Part shown: positions 23,082 through 33,761 of the stretch, in pieces | Layout: the number at the start of each line of letters is the position of its first letter | Numbering within the stretch: position 1 is the first letter of the stretch | Assembly: GCA_001655205.1 (NCBI GenBank) | Contig: LPNZ01008575.1 | Location: 1 to 41,796, forward strand | Length of the DNA stretch: 41,796 nt | Origin: Lenisia limosa | Taxonomy: Eukaryota; Breviatea | Direction of reading: 5' to 3' | Position numbers and translations under genes: made by a program | Notes under the pieces: model-generated | Seen by the model: the letters and a program-made list of their open reading frames with translations, nothing else | Told to the model about the DNA's origin: nothing | Database searches by the model: none

Positions 23082-25562
23082 ATGATAGAGGCAGAAAAGT
23101 TACTCTTCTTCCTCACAACATTCCTTTGCTGCTGTGCGGTTACGAGTAGTCTGGGTATTGCAGCCACCACCAACGGAACGATTAGCACTTGTGTCGCCCC
23201 TCCAACCGAAGCATGTAGTGCTGCCCGCCTTGTAGGCGCATACGTAATGCTGTGTTCTATTCGACCGCCTAATTCGTTTTCTACCAATCTTATCTCTTTG
23301 ATATATTTAAACAGAACTGTTTATATACACACCTCGATATGTGTATGTTATATATCAAGTGATATATTCATATGATACATATATCCTATTGTCTATTTTA
23401 CCACCTACCTGTTTCAATCAATTGGCCGTTAATGTAATTTTTTCCCTTACATTACTCTACTTTTGCTACTCGATTCATGTTTTAGGAGGACATTAATGAA
23501 GTGAAGGCCAATGTAAGGGGTTCTACTTATTATTAGGGATTGTAAGGCAAATGATTGGGTGAACTAATGTTATACTATAAATCAATATCTCTTATAAGCG
23601 TGATGAGCCAGATACACTTATTTTTAAAGGAGTTTCGGTTTGGCCTAAGAGTAAAATCTCACCCAATCGTTTGTCTAACATCTTCATGTCCCCAGCATAC
23701 CTTCAGGATTAGATTCATGAATTAGATCACATTATATTACAGTAACCCACGCCTTAATCGGGCTCGTGTCACGGATTCAGGAGGTGATATAAATTGGTAT
23801 TTCGGAATTGGATTATAAGCTCTTCCCGTCTTACAGCACAGCATTGTTTTTTGGCACCTCTCACGCTCAATGGTGCAAAATTGAAGTGTGACAACTCCTT
23901 GACAACCACTGGCGAAGGCTCTTGTCAGGTGGGATCTCATTTCGAGCAGATAAGGAATATAAGAAGAAGACTGGTGGGGGTGACAACTGCTAAGATTGTT
24001 TGCACACCATGGCGCGTCTTGACTGATTTCCCTGTTGTCTGTTACGAACCAGGTTTTGTGCCCATACAGCACCCCGGTCACAGACACCATATCATGCACT
24101 AAGGATGGGGGGTGGTCAGCACCGGCCGAATGCACAGGTACACGTTAAAACTATGTCCTGTTGTGAATATTACGCCATGTTACCAGACTTGATAAGTTAA
24201 ACTCCTTACAGCCCCCTAACACCCATCGTGATACCTGTTTAGAGAACTGCAGAACAACTGATGGAGTGTTCTATGACGCCGGCGTGGGCCAAGATGGTAT
24301 GCAGAGGCTGTATTGGCCAATATCAATGGATAGAGATAAAAAATAAAGCAAGGTTGTATGCTAGAATAATCATAATGTCTACTGTATGCCCCCTTCATTA
24401 CCTTCCAGTCTACTGTAAAGACGGCTACATGCTTGTGGGGAATATCGAAGGTGTAGCGTCTGGAGCATCAGTGAGGGGGGTGAAGGAATTTCATAATCTG
24501 GTAATACTAGTTCTTGATATGATATACTATTGATTGTCTTTGTTAACCGTTTCAGAACTACGAATGGGATCAAGATTACGCTGTGAGCTGGCTTTTTATG
24601 TGCTGCTATCTATTTCTTACATAAGTGTCGATATCAATAAATATTATCTGGTGACTGAAATTCACAACATAGACCCCCGACAACCCCCCTCTCCCCACCA
24701 GTGGAACAGGCCTACTAGCTCTGACCAAATTCAAGGCCGGATCAGAGCTGAAGTGGGCGGCGGAAAGAAGGGAATTTCCTGTCCTTTGCACATATCAATA
24801 TACTAGTTGACCTTTGATTCAGTGAAGCATTGGTGTGAATGCGCTGTCATTTCACAAGATTCAAGTACTGTCATTTTTATTTACACTGTCTAAAATCCCC
24901 TAAGGTTTGAGTGCACCCTTGATGGGACAAATTGGAATTCTTACATCCGACCTTCCGGTATGTCTAATGTGCAATTTAAATGGTATATTGCTCAATCTTT
25001 TCTCTACTCCAAGCACGCTTTAATGATTATGCAATTCACCGCTCGAGGCTTCGCAACCTGGAGCCCAGGTGACAAGGGCACCTTCCAAGTGTCCCAGTTT
25101 GGGGTCGTGGCGAAGTACAACGTTTATGCCCGGGTGAACTACTGGCTCTGTGGTGGCAATACTAATGTGAGGGACTGCCAACTCCAATCATTTAAGGATT
25201 GTTAGACCGCAGTGAAAATAAAGACTTGTAAATAACGCTTCCATTTTGTACCAATACGTATTTTGGAACCAAAAGGAAGCTGTCTTCAATTTCTTACATC
25301 TTCATCATCATATTACTATATTCCAGTGCAGCCGTCACCTTTGCAGAATCTCGAAATTTCAGGAGTGGCCATCTGTGCTGGCGACGCAGGGTCTTTTTCA
25401 AACCACTTGTAAGTCGTGTCTTGAAACACTCAGGGGCTAAATCGTTAATGTATAGCTTTCCTAACATTTATCAGAGCGACCTTCGCTGTGTACAATGTTG
25501 ACGGGTCCATCAACATCGGATGCGGCAACAGCGGCCTCAATGGAAGCCCCTCAACAAAGTAG
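23082..25562 (+). CDS. Secreted cysteine-rich protein with sushi (CCP)-like modules
   Basis: ATG 23082 starts a signal peptide (LLFFLTTFLCCCAVTSSLG). Exons: 23082-23231, 23486-23512, 23842-23928, 24053-24137, 24243-24296, 24409-24470, 24556-24582, 24702-24752, 24905-24957, 25048-25166, 25332-25408, 25475-25562. The module from exons 3-4 has the CCP pattern: NGAKLKCDNSLTTTGEGSCQ, then ISCTKDGGWSAPAECTG. A partial second one follows (NCRTTDGVFYDAG, YCKDGYMLVGN). The C-terminal part (FECTLDGTNWNSYI, GFATWSPGDKGTF, VNYWLCGGNTN, ISGVAICAGDAGSFSNHL) has more cysteines and no domain I recognise; it ends GSPSTK. The phase between exons 6 and 7 does not close with the donors I see, so one boundary is wrong. 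It is likely extracellular or cell-surface; the ligand is unknown. Confidence 0.65.
23527..23690. mobile_element. MITE-like element with ~20-bp terminal inverted repeats
   Basis: AAATGATTGGGTGA near 23550 is matched in inverse by TCACCCAATCGTTT near 23660, and similarity extends outward to TGTAAGGC versus GTCTAACA. The roughly 150-bp element lies inside an intron (23513-23841) of the sushi-like gene and has no open frame. Confidence 0.5.
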
Positions 25563-26052
25563 GAGGGAACCGGGAACGGATTCTGATTTTTCTGACGAGG
25601 GTTTCACTTCGGTCTAAAAAAAGCCCATCATCATCTAATTTCGAGAAATTCGAACCGAAGTGAAGCCCTATCATAATATTATGGTTTTAAGGCAATAAGT
25701 TTGCATCGAAATATGAAATTAACATGGAACATTCAAGTTGTTTCTCACACTTTAGGTGGAGACTATGGGTCAAGTCTGAATAACTCCATGTGCTATAATG
25801 TTTTTAATTTCGTTTTAAGTTATTATTGAGACTTTATTTCGAATTTAGAAATGGGAGAAGTAAAAAAAACATGCCCTATCATAGGGCTTATCCAACTGTA
25901 ACATTGGGATTCGCCTTGTCAATACCTGGTCATTTTTAAACTGATCCACTGCCACAATAGGAGTACATAGCTTGGTTGAATAACAAAGGATTGAGCCGTC
26001 TTAACTCCAAATATATGCATATCATATCCATTTGACAATCAATAACAATTCA
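25563..26052. other. Convergent 3' region with inverted repeat
   Basis: AGGGTTTCACTTCGGTCT (25598-25615) and GAACCGAAGTGAAGCCCT (25652-25669) form a ~18-bp stem around a 36-nt loop, shortly after the stop codon of the secreted-protein gene. Similar ACTTCGGTTCTAAAAAA sequence occurs at about 37130. The rest is AT-rich, with no gene seen. Confidence 0.65.
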
Positions 26053-28441
26053 TCATCCATGCCTCCTTTGTAGCACAGCCCTCATATCGCTCGAGACATT
26101 TGGCATGTTTAGAACAGTTCCACCCTGAGTGGTGATGGCAAATTATGGGGCAAGCATTCCACTAAAGTTTATGTATTCAAATGATTACATGATAAATGAT
26201 AGTGTATCTTGGCATATCTCCTCGTTGTATCCCTCATGGCATAACATATGTGGAGGTGAAAAAGGCCAGCAGCCCCTATTTTGTACAATGTCGATACCCA
26301 AAGTAGCATTGTGAATGTGATACATTAGGATCGAAGTGATACTGATTTTGAAAATAATTTGAGGCTAATTGCCTTCAATCAAACTCGGGTCTACTTACTC
26401 CCATTTACTGATAACAGGCCAACCTTATGATCAACTTGCAGCACATTTGCTCCGGACCCTATCAGTAATTCAACCACTTCTGCATGCCCATTGTTAGCCG
26501 CCATCATCAGCGCAGTCTCTCCCGTCTGGGGGGGGGGGAGTAAAATTGGAAAATTTATAACACGGGTTGATAACAACAACAAAGGCCAGGCCAGTGCGTA
26601 CCTGCAGAGGTTAGATAAAATCTACCTGGGCACAATAACCAAAGCAGGTTTACTTCAATCACCGTTTAGTACCACAGTGAAAGAAGGCCAAAAATGTGAT
26701 ATCAGCTCTACTGGGCCAACATTTCACATATTGGTCATACAAAACTCTGGTACAAGCAAGGTGATTTTCATTGCACAAGAGCTTAAAGGAAGATTTTTTA
26801 GTAAGGCTCGATGCAATTAATTTTTTGAGGAAATTAATTGACAAAATTAGTAACTAAAGTGTCTGAAAAGGGGTTCTCGTTACAATATGTTCCTCGTCAA
26901 ATTTTGCAATTAAATGCACGGAGCCCTAATTTTCAGTGAACATTCTCCCCGCTCACATTATGAGTTGGGATGTTCACATTTAAGCCAAGTTCAACCAATG
27001 CTTTCAATCCAACAAAATCTCCCGTGCTTGCACAATAATGGAGCGGTGAGAGCCCCTGAACTAATAAGTGGTGATCTAGTCCAAGTCAGTGCTGTTACCA
27101 TCTTGTGACCCAACACCAGAAAATTGAAATAACTTTTAAAACAATACGAGAACAGAATAACCTATGAGCCTCCAACCTGCCCGTTGGCGTGCCAGGGGTC
27201 CGCATTGTGAGAAGTAAGAAAGCGAGCCACTTCAGCCCTTTTCGCACATCGCAAACTCAGAGCATAGAAGAGGGGGGACTCTTTCTACATAATATGAGGT
27301 ATGTTAACCCATATCCACTAGTGATATGATCATATGACCGGCTTTCAAGTCGAAATGACGAAATAACACGAGGGTTCATCCCGAGTGTATCAGAGTGTCA
27401 TTGAGACGTGTCGGTCAATTATCATACGAGTGGAATGAGGTATCATCATATCACTGTATGGAGAATGAAAGTTCACCTCTGTGAAAATGATTCAAAAAGT
27501 GTATGATCTAGCGAAAACTGTGAAAATGATTCAAAAAGTGTATGATCTAGCGAAGATGATCCAAAAAGTGTATGATCTAGCAATGATAACCCCACTGCAA
27601 GGGTGGACAGAAAAGTTACCGTACAATCAGAAAATAAAATCTTGCTAATATCACAGAGCTGTCTTCGTGTTGAATTATCAAAAAGAAATGAGAGACAACA
27701 CTCAAATAAATAACCATACTTTCCTATTCGTTGCGTTGATATTTGCGCCTGCTTTGAGCAATAATTCAGCTGCAGCAAAGTTGCCGAATGATACCGCAAT
27801 GTGAAGCGGGGTGAGACTCTGGGGGATAAATGAAGGAAGGGTTTGGAAGCTTGAAGGAACAGTCTAGAAAATAGAAACATTAACTTTTATTCATTATTAC
27901 TATCACTCGTGGCTTTGTGATGAATATACATACATATGCGTATGCTCAGTTGATTTGCAATAACAACTCTCTTCTACCGCCCATCATCTTCTTCTCGCTC
28001 AACCCCCAAATATCATCTTTTCACCCCTCATAGATTTCATCTGACCCCCTCATATCATACCCCTCGCCCACGTCAGCATTCCTGGAATTGGCCTCTGCTG
28101 GAGATTCCTTTAAAAGAGCTTCTAAACGAGGCAAGTCCTTTTCCCCTTCAAGCAGGTTCATTATAGTGGGGGANNNNNNNNNNNNNNNNNNNNNNNNNNN
28201 NNNNNNNNNNNNNNNNNNNNNNNNNNNNNNNNNNNNNNNNNNNNNNNNNNNNNNNNNNNNNNNNNNNNNNNNNNNNNNNNNNNNNNNNNNNNNNNNNNNN
28301 NNNNNNNNNNNNNNNNNNNNNNNNNNNNNNNNNNNNNNNNNNNNNNNNNNNNNNNNNNNNNNNNNNNNNNNNNNNNNNNNNNNNNNNNNNNNNNNNNTTG
28401 GGGTGCATCCTCTCCAACATTTGTCTGAAATTAGACCCCAT
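26053..28441 (-). CDS. Ankyrin-repeat protein
   Basis: The likely start is ATG 28441 (MGSNFRQMLERMHP), then a 224-N gap (28174-28397) inside the gene. Exons on the minus strand encode, in order: MNLLEGEKDLPRLEALLKES; SLTPLHIAVSFGNFAAAELL; ESPLFYALSLRCAKRAEVAR; GLSPLHYCASTGDFVGLKAL; TGETALMMAANNGHAEVVEL (26525-26424); and a tail GGTVLNMPNVSSDMRAVLQR ending at 26053. Each middle exon is one ankyrin repeat of about 33 residues bounded by phase-0 introns. These repeats bind other proteins; the partner is unknown. No other domain is visible, though the gap could hide a short one. Confidence 0.85.
26526..26601 (-). mobile_element. Introner-like element, short complete copy (76 bp)
   Basis: The minus strand runs GTACGCACTGGCCTGGCC, TTGTTGTTATCAACC, ATAAATTTTCCAATTTTACT, eleven C, AG, then the ankyrin exon at 26525. 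Immediately upstream is TATCTAACCTCTGCAG, itself a good acceptor, so the element sits exactly between an older 3' splice site and the exon. The outer donor is at about 26951. Relative to the copy at 28665 it lacks some 28 bp after GTACGC. Confidence 0.85.
27481..27583. repeat. Three tandem ~38-bp repeats in an ankyrin-gene intron
   Basis: GTGAAAATGATTCAAAAAGT followed by GTATGATCTAGCGAA occurs twice, with a third shorter copy. It lies in the intron downstream (minus sense) of the SLTPLHIAV exon. Confidence 0.9.
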
Positions 28442-28498
28442 ATCCTCAAGGGGGAATAGGCGATACGTTACACCGCTGGCCCTGCTCCTTGGAACGAG
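28442..28498. promoter_or_regulatory. 57-bp head-to-head spacer (bidirectional promoter candidate)
   Basis: It separates the start codon of the minus-strand ankyrin gene (28441) from that of the plus-strand DUF3293 gene (28499). If both starts are right, both promoters and 5' UTRs must overlap coding sequence or be extremely short. No TATA-like box is evident. Confidence 0.5.
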
Positions 28499-30613
28499 AT
28501 GACCCCCCTTCCACCGCCCCATCTCAAGGCTGCTTTCGAGAAAACTATGCAGGTGGGGATATTGCGAGAAAACTATTCAGGTGGGGAGTAAACAGATTTG
28601 GGGAGATAGACAGGATTATAAAATACCGAGTGTATTAAGAAAACGTTGTGTCATTAATCTTTACGTACGCTGGAGTGATGGGATGCAATGCTGCAGCGAC
28701 TGGCCTGGGCTTTGTTTGTCTTGTTGTTTCAACCCTTTTTGTTGTCAGCCAACAGAGATAATTTGGGGTTTTTTGTTTCATAAACTACTTTCCAATTATA
28801 CTCCCTTATTGGTTGCATGATTGCTTTTTGCTTGCTGAACACTTTACTGATTCAGTACATTTGGGCAGAGGCCGAGTCAGTTCTTTCCTTCGCGAGGTGC
28901 ACAATTTTTGTGAAGGCAGCACGAAACCCTCCTCCTGTAGTTGGGTCCAGTCTTCGAATCGCATCCTACCGAAAGTGCAATGAGGAATTTTGAACCCAAT
29001 TATGATAATTGATTTTTCAGCCTGTCCTGGAGATTGATGAAGAACTGATACCTTACATTCGTTCAGCAGAAATTCCAAGGTGGGACACATTAGAGTAGAT
29101 ATAGGGTAGTTAGTCGCAGTCATAGTAATCAGAATTATGATATTACGATTTAATATTGGCATTAAAATAAGGAATTCACCAAAATACCATTCCCAGTATA
29201 ACAAAACACCCCAAACGAACGTCAGATGCACCCATGGGTATTTTACAGGACCTTTTCAAGAACAGGATCATTATTTCGCTCACTGCCTATAACCCGGGTA
29301 GGGTGGAGGAATGTGTTGTGAAGCTTGTTTCTGGTTCCAATGCATTGATAGCAAAAAAATAATCTGTCAACTTTGATAATGTTGAAATTACCCTGGGTGA
29401 GATTGATCTGTTTTATCTTTGTATGAGATGCTTTAAAAATTATGGTGTGAAGATGTAGAACAATTATTTTTAAAATATAATTATTAAAGGTTGTTCCTAG
29501 TTAAAAAGTTCTACATTTTTATACATAGTATATGTAAATACCTTTTCCTTGTCTTTGAGTTTAATGATAAGGTGGTCTGTCACAGTGCAATGATCTCAAC
29601 ATCAAGGCAAATCGAGCATTGGAGAAAGGTGCGAGGATGTTGTTTGACCTGTTTGAGAACACATACTGTGATCTGAATCAAATAGCAATTTTAGATTGTA
29701 AAAAGAGCGATTTCATTCCATCAAATTTGTCTACAATTCTAAATCCTATTACTCGCTAGTTTATTGAAATTGAATCATCATTATTACTACTATATTACTA
29801 ACTCTCTCCGTATCGATGATGCGAAATAGTTTGCTGATGTTTTAGAACTCCATGAGATAAAGTCACACGACGCTATCTTGGGATTTGCCAGGTTGGCGCT
29901 TTGGGTATTTTTCACGAAAAGTTGTTCTAAAGTGAATATCAAAGACACCCATTATCCTACATCACATACCTTTAACCGCTACCGTCAGGTCTGGAGGGGA
30001 ATATGGACCCTGGATTGAACTTGGGTTCTCTGTTCACCTCAACTCTGTTCACCCTAAGGTTTATGAGGTTGGTTGGTCATGGTTTATTTTTACAGTCAAA
30101 ATAAATAGACAATTGCATTTTCACTCCACCGCAATTAAAACCCCAGGCAAAGTCTGCAGTGCTCGCATTAGCACGTAAATATGGACAAGCGGCAGTGTAT
30201 CAATTGGAACTGGACCCCAAGTACGCACTTGATTATGGGTATTTTATTCCAACTTCCTGGTATTATGTTCACAATACGTGGAAACATAATACCAATGCCA
30301 TGACTATTATCTGGAATTATAGATGGCAGAGTGGTAATTGAGTAAGTCGTAACTTTTATTGTTCATTTTGTTTGGAAGATAGCTCTCACGGCTCTGCTTC
30401 CCCATGTTGAATAATAACCCATTTTCCAGGACCGATAAAGTCACACAAGCGATTATCTCGTGCAGCAAGGAGTACGACTGGAGCAAAGCAGATGCGGCTG
30501 AATTAGAGCTGACTGGCTATGCACCAAGTCAATGGTGGGGTGTTTCCTCTAATCTCCTTTCCAACATCAATTCTGTTCTTCAATTATTTTACTGTAAAAA
30601 CCTTTGTTTATAA
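28499..30613 (+). CDS. DUF3293-type protein
   Basis: Exons: 28499-28552 (MTPLPPPHLKAAFEKTMQ), 28856-28936, 29021-29079, 29266-29302, 29586-29628, 29846-29891, 29989-30058, 30147-30220, 30430-30613. Phase closes at each junction. The family features are ISLTAYNPGR, then N.K.N.ALEK, GEYGPWIELGFSV, and the closing LALARKYGQAAVYQLE. These match my recollection of DUF3293, a small domain of unknown biochemical role. The last exon (SCSKEYDWSKADAAELELTG) is either read through to TAA at 30611-30613 or spliced at a GTGGGG donor at 30535. It converges on the next gene with 163 bp between stops. Intron 1 holds an introner-like copy. Confidence 0.75.
28665..28805 (+). mobile_element. Introner-like element, long copy with degenerate 3' end
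   Basis: It runs GTACGCTGGAGTGATGGGAT, GCTGCAGCGACTGGCCTGGG, TTGTTGTTTCAACCC, TGTTGTCAGCCAACAGAG, GGGGTTTTTTGTTTCATAAA, TTCCAATTATACTCCC. The C-run is lost (CTCCCTTATTGG). It lies in intron 1 of the DUF3293 gene in sense orientation; splicing apparently uses a separate acceptor (TGATTCAG, 28855) 50 bp downstream. Confidence 0.8.
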
Positions 30614-30776
30614 TACACTCACTATGTAGTTTCGAATTTTTTGAAAGCAAGTGAAGTTGTAAAATGGAATTATTAGAAAATTGAGAATGAATGTATTATT
30701 TTGCATCTTATTTGACGAAATAACACAATTACACGACGTATTAATGTAGCCGAAATAGCAACATCTCTGTTGCATA

Positions 30777-32979
30777 TTAATAGGTCTTCATCACAAGAAG
30801 GTCCAATATCTCAGAGTGTCCCGCGAGAAGAGCCACAGAATGGGGGGAATGGCCGTTCTAAACAGTCAATCCGGATGAATGGAAACACTATATTTGATGA
30901 TCATTTTGTCGACATCACATCAATGACAATCAGTAATATTGGCACCCCGTTTACCAAGTCTTTTTTATTTGGATTGGCGTCATTCTTCAGTAGCATGTCC
31001 ACTATTGCTGTGTGCCCTTGGGAAGCTGCGAGAAGAGGGGACATCCCATTCTATGTGATCAAAGAAAAGGGGGCTATCATATACATTGATGAGGATGGAG
31101 TGGATAAATACAACCTTTTCCTCAACCAAATATGCTGCACCAAATGTCAGCTCACATTGCAGGCAATATTAACGTTAGCGTTGTGGTTAATCAGTAATTG
31201 TACAATTTCGTCATGCCCTTTTAAGGCTGCTATGAAAAGCGCTGTCTTTCCATCCTAAATTGTAGGAATAGATAAATGGGAAAGCCTACATGTAATACAT
31301 CAAGTAAATCAATTAACTAAAAACAATGCTATTTTAAAATAAGGAATCCTTTGGAATATCATTTCCAATTTATTAAATCAGCCCAGCAAACATTCAAAGC
31401 CCTCAACATCCAACCATACATTGTCCCTCATGTTAATATCCGGGGAGTGGGTCAAGATTAGTTTGATGGTGAACAGATGTTCGCCTTCTGCGGCTAATAT
31501 CAATGCTGTTTTGCCATCCTGGTGATGAAGTCAATAAACAGCTTTGGATTGTTACACATCATACAATGAAAACCATCAAAAAAGTATACAATACTGTTAG
31601 TTCTCCTACCTTGTCAACTTGGTTGGAGTCGACATCACGTTCCAAAATGTTCATTACAATGTCGGTATAACCCCATGACGCTGCTACAAGCAAGGGAGTG
31701 CTGCCATCCTTTTTAGTAAGTTGAACTGCAGCGTACCTCAACTTCAGAGTGAACAACTTCCGAAAACCCAAAACAAACAAAAAATATCAATTACTCTAAT
31801 GTAAAATTGGATAATTATATTGTTAAACGCTGTGATAACGAACCTTATTCGCTTGATTTGGATCTGCTTTGTTTGATAGTAACAAATCGACAACATCAGT
31901 GTACCCTTGACTTGAGGCTGCCAATAGAGGAGTAGTTCCCTCCTGCCTGCGTTACTGCTTGTAATTGACAACAGTCACATTTAAACATGTTGTAGTTATG
32001 GGAAATACTATGATTTTCTCATGGAGTATTTGTCGTCACTTTTTAGAATTATGCCTAAGCACAACAACGAAGATTGACAAAACACACTTACGTTATTTGG
32101 TTTATTTACATCAGAGTTGTATTGTAATAAAGTTGAAACGCCTTCAAGGTTTCCGTGAGCAGCTGCTTCTAAAAGTGCGGTGTTCCCTCTCTTCAATGTG
32201 ACAACGAAATAGAGAATAAAAATGAAGACCATGCAAAACTGTTTCTTTTACCACTAGTACCTTATCACAAGAGTCAATGATGCCGGGGTTTTGTTTCAAA
32301 CTCGATTTCAACTCTGAATTATTGCCTTGTGATGCTGCTGCTAAAAGCAAAACTGTGTCCTGAAGAATTACACCACTTCACACTTCAAACAATCCTCTCG
32401 ATGAATACGAGTTGAAATGTTAATTGAGAGTCATCAATACTAGAGTGACGAAAACCACTGTACATGGAGAAGTAGATCCCTTGCTGAACCGACCTGGAAG
32501 GACATTGGTACTTGGTCCTTATATGCTGTTGAAATAGGAAGTACAGAAATACAGGTTTAAAATTTTCCAATTTTACAACCACAATTACAATATGATTAGT
32601 AATAGTTTTGTTGAACATTGCTTCCCCTTTTTGGAAAGTTCAATAATGAAAAGTGCGGTGGCGCAGTATAACAAGACAAATTTTGGATTTTTGGGAACAA
32701 GATCAACAATTTTCGTAGAGGCATTATTAATATTTACTTGTATAAAAATTGAAGTCTAGCACATCAAGAGAGCCTTCAGAGAGAAGCTTAAGAAGCTGGG
32801 ATGAGCAAATCTTGATCATACCAACTTTGCACGGCGATTCTGACGCTTCTTCCCTGTTTTCCGGAGTAATGTTGCTGTTAGAAAACAATATCGACATCAA
32901 AGTCATGACCCTTGGTATGAGCTTGAGTTTGATTGTATTCCTCAGCTATGTGAGGCTCTTTCTCCCTTGGCATCATCAT
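30777..32979 (-). CDS. Ankyrin-repeat protein, one repeat per exon
   Basis: The likely start is ATG 32979 (MMMPREKEPHIAEEYNQTQA), followed by a helical leader exon (SSQLLKLLSEGSLDVLDFNF). Repeat exons: 32359-32261 (DTVLLLAAASQGNNSEL), 32190-32092 (RGNTALLEAAAHGNLEGV), about 31940-31845 (EGTTPLLAASSQGYTDVVDL), about 31712-31613 (DGSTPLLVAASWGYTDIV), about 31520-31420 (DGKTALILAAEGEH), about 31255-31158 (DGKTALFIAALKGHDEIV), about 31060-30952 (MSPLLAASQGHTAIVDML) and the last (HSPHSVALLAGHSEILDLLV) ending at 30777. The two measured repeat exons are exactly 99 nt and phase 0. The extreme N-terminal exon joins are uncertain. The plus-strand open frame at 30770-31258 is a shadow of this gene. Confidence 0.85.
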
Positions 32980-33761
32980 TGAACATAGTTAATTCCTGTA
33001 CTTCCACCGTTCAAATTCGCCTTCAACATAAAGGCGCTGAGAAATAGTAATCTAGTACCTTTGGGGTATATTAACAGCAGGCCTCCTGCAAGTGTGGATT
33101 TTCAAGCCACTGGCCCGTTTTACCAAAATAGCAACACTTGTTAGCGTTTGCAATGGTTTCGGTTGAAAACCTTGCTCGTAGTCTTCAACCATGAAGCTGC
33201 TACCCTCCTCCGAGCACCATGGCCTTCGTGAAGTTCACATCCCCCCTCCCCTAGATCAGACAAATAGATCCACCCCCGAATGGCTGAATGAAGGATGCGG
33301 CATGTCAGATTGCATAAGGAGCTCTCCTGGCAGACTCCCTTGATCCCCCTGAGCCGGACCTGGGACTCTGTCCAAGCTAGGAGGTACATGTATATTCAAG
33401 CGAAGATTGGAAGCTGGCACTTACTTCATGACTTTATTTCGTGAGTATATTATGATATCCACCTCACGTTTGTATCTGGTGTTTGATCAAAGTACCCCTA
33501 TTTATGATTCACACTTGGCAGTGCACCCAACTCGTGCATACTTTGATGAGATGGGACAAAGCAACAGTAATTGTGGGAAATGTAGGTACCTAAGCCCCAC
33601 AAGATAAGATCACATTTAGACTGATATTTGGATTCAAACCAAGCGGAAATCAATGTTACTTATTATTATTTTGATAAACTACCATATCATATATTACTAA
33701 ATTATACTAAAAGTATGTAGTATGATATCATGTGCTAATTCAAGAGATAACCCATGGGGAT
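32980..33761. other. Spacer upstream of the ankyrin gene
   Basis: A G+C-richer block at 33170-33390 contains an 82-codon minus-strand open frame (MYLLAWTESQVRLRG). I cannot tie it to either neighbour; it may be the 5' UTR or an upstream exon of the ankyrin gene. The rest is AT-rich. Confidence 0.4.

Noticed and set aside
27481-27583. Evenly repeated units resembling a CRISPR array
   Set aside because: Copies are directly tandem without unique spacers and lie inside a eukaryotic intron.
30770-31258. Plus-strand 162-codon open frame
   Set aside because: The opposite strand encodes the last three ankyrin repeats with correct splice sites, so this frame is a shadow.
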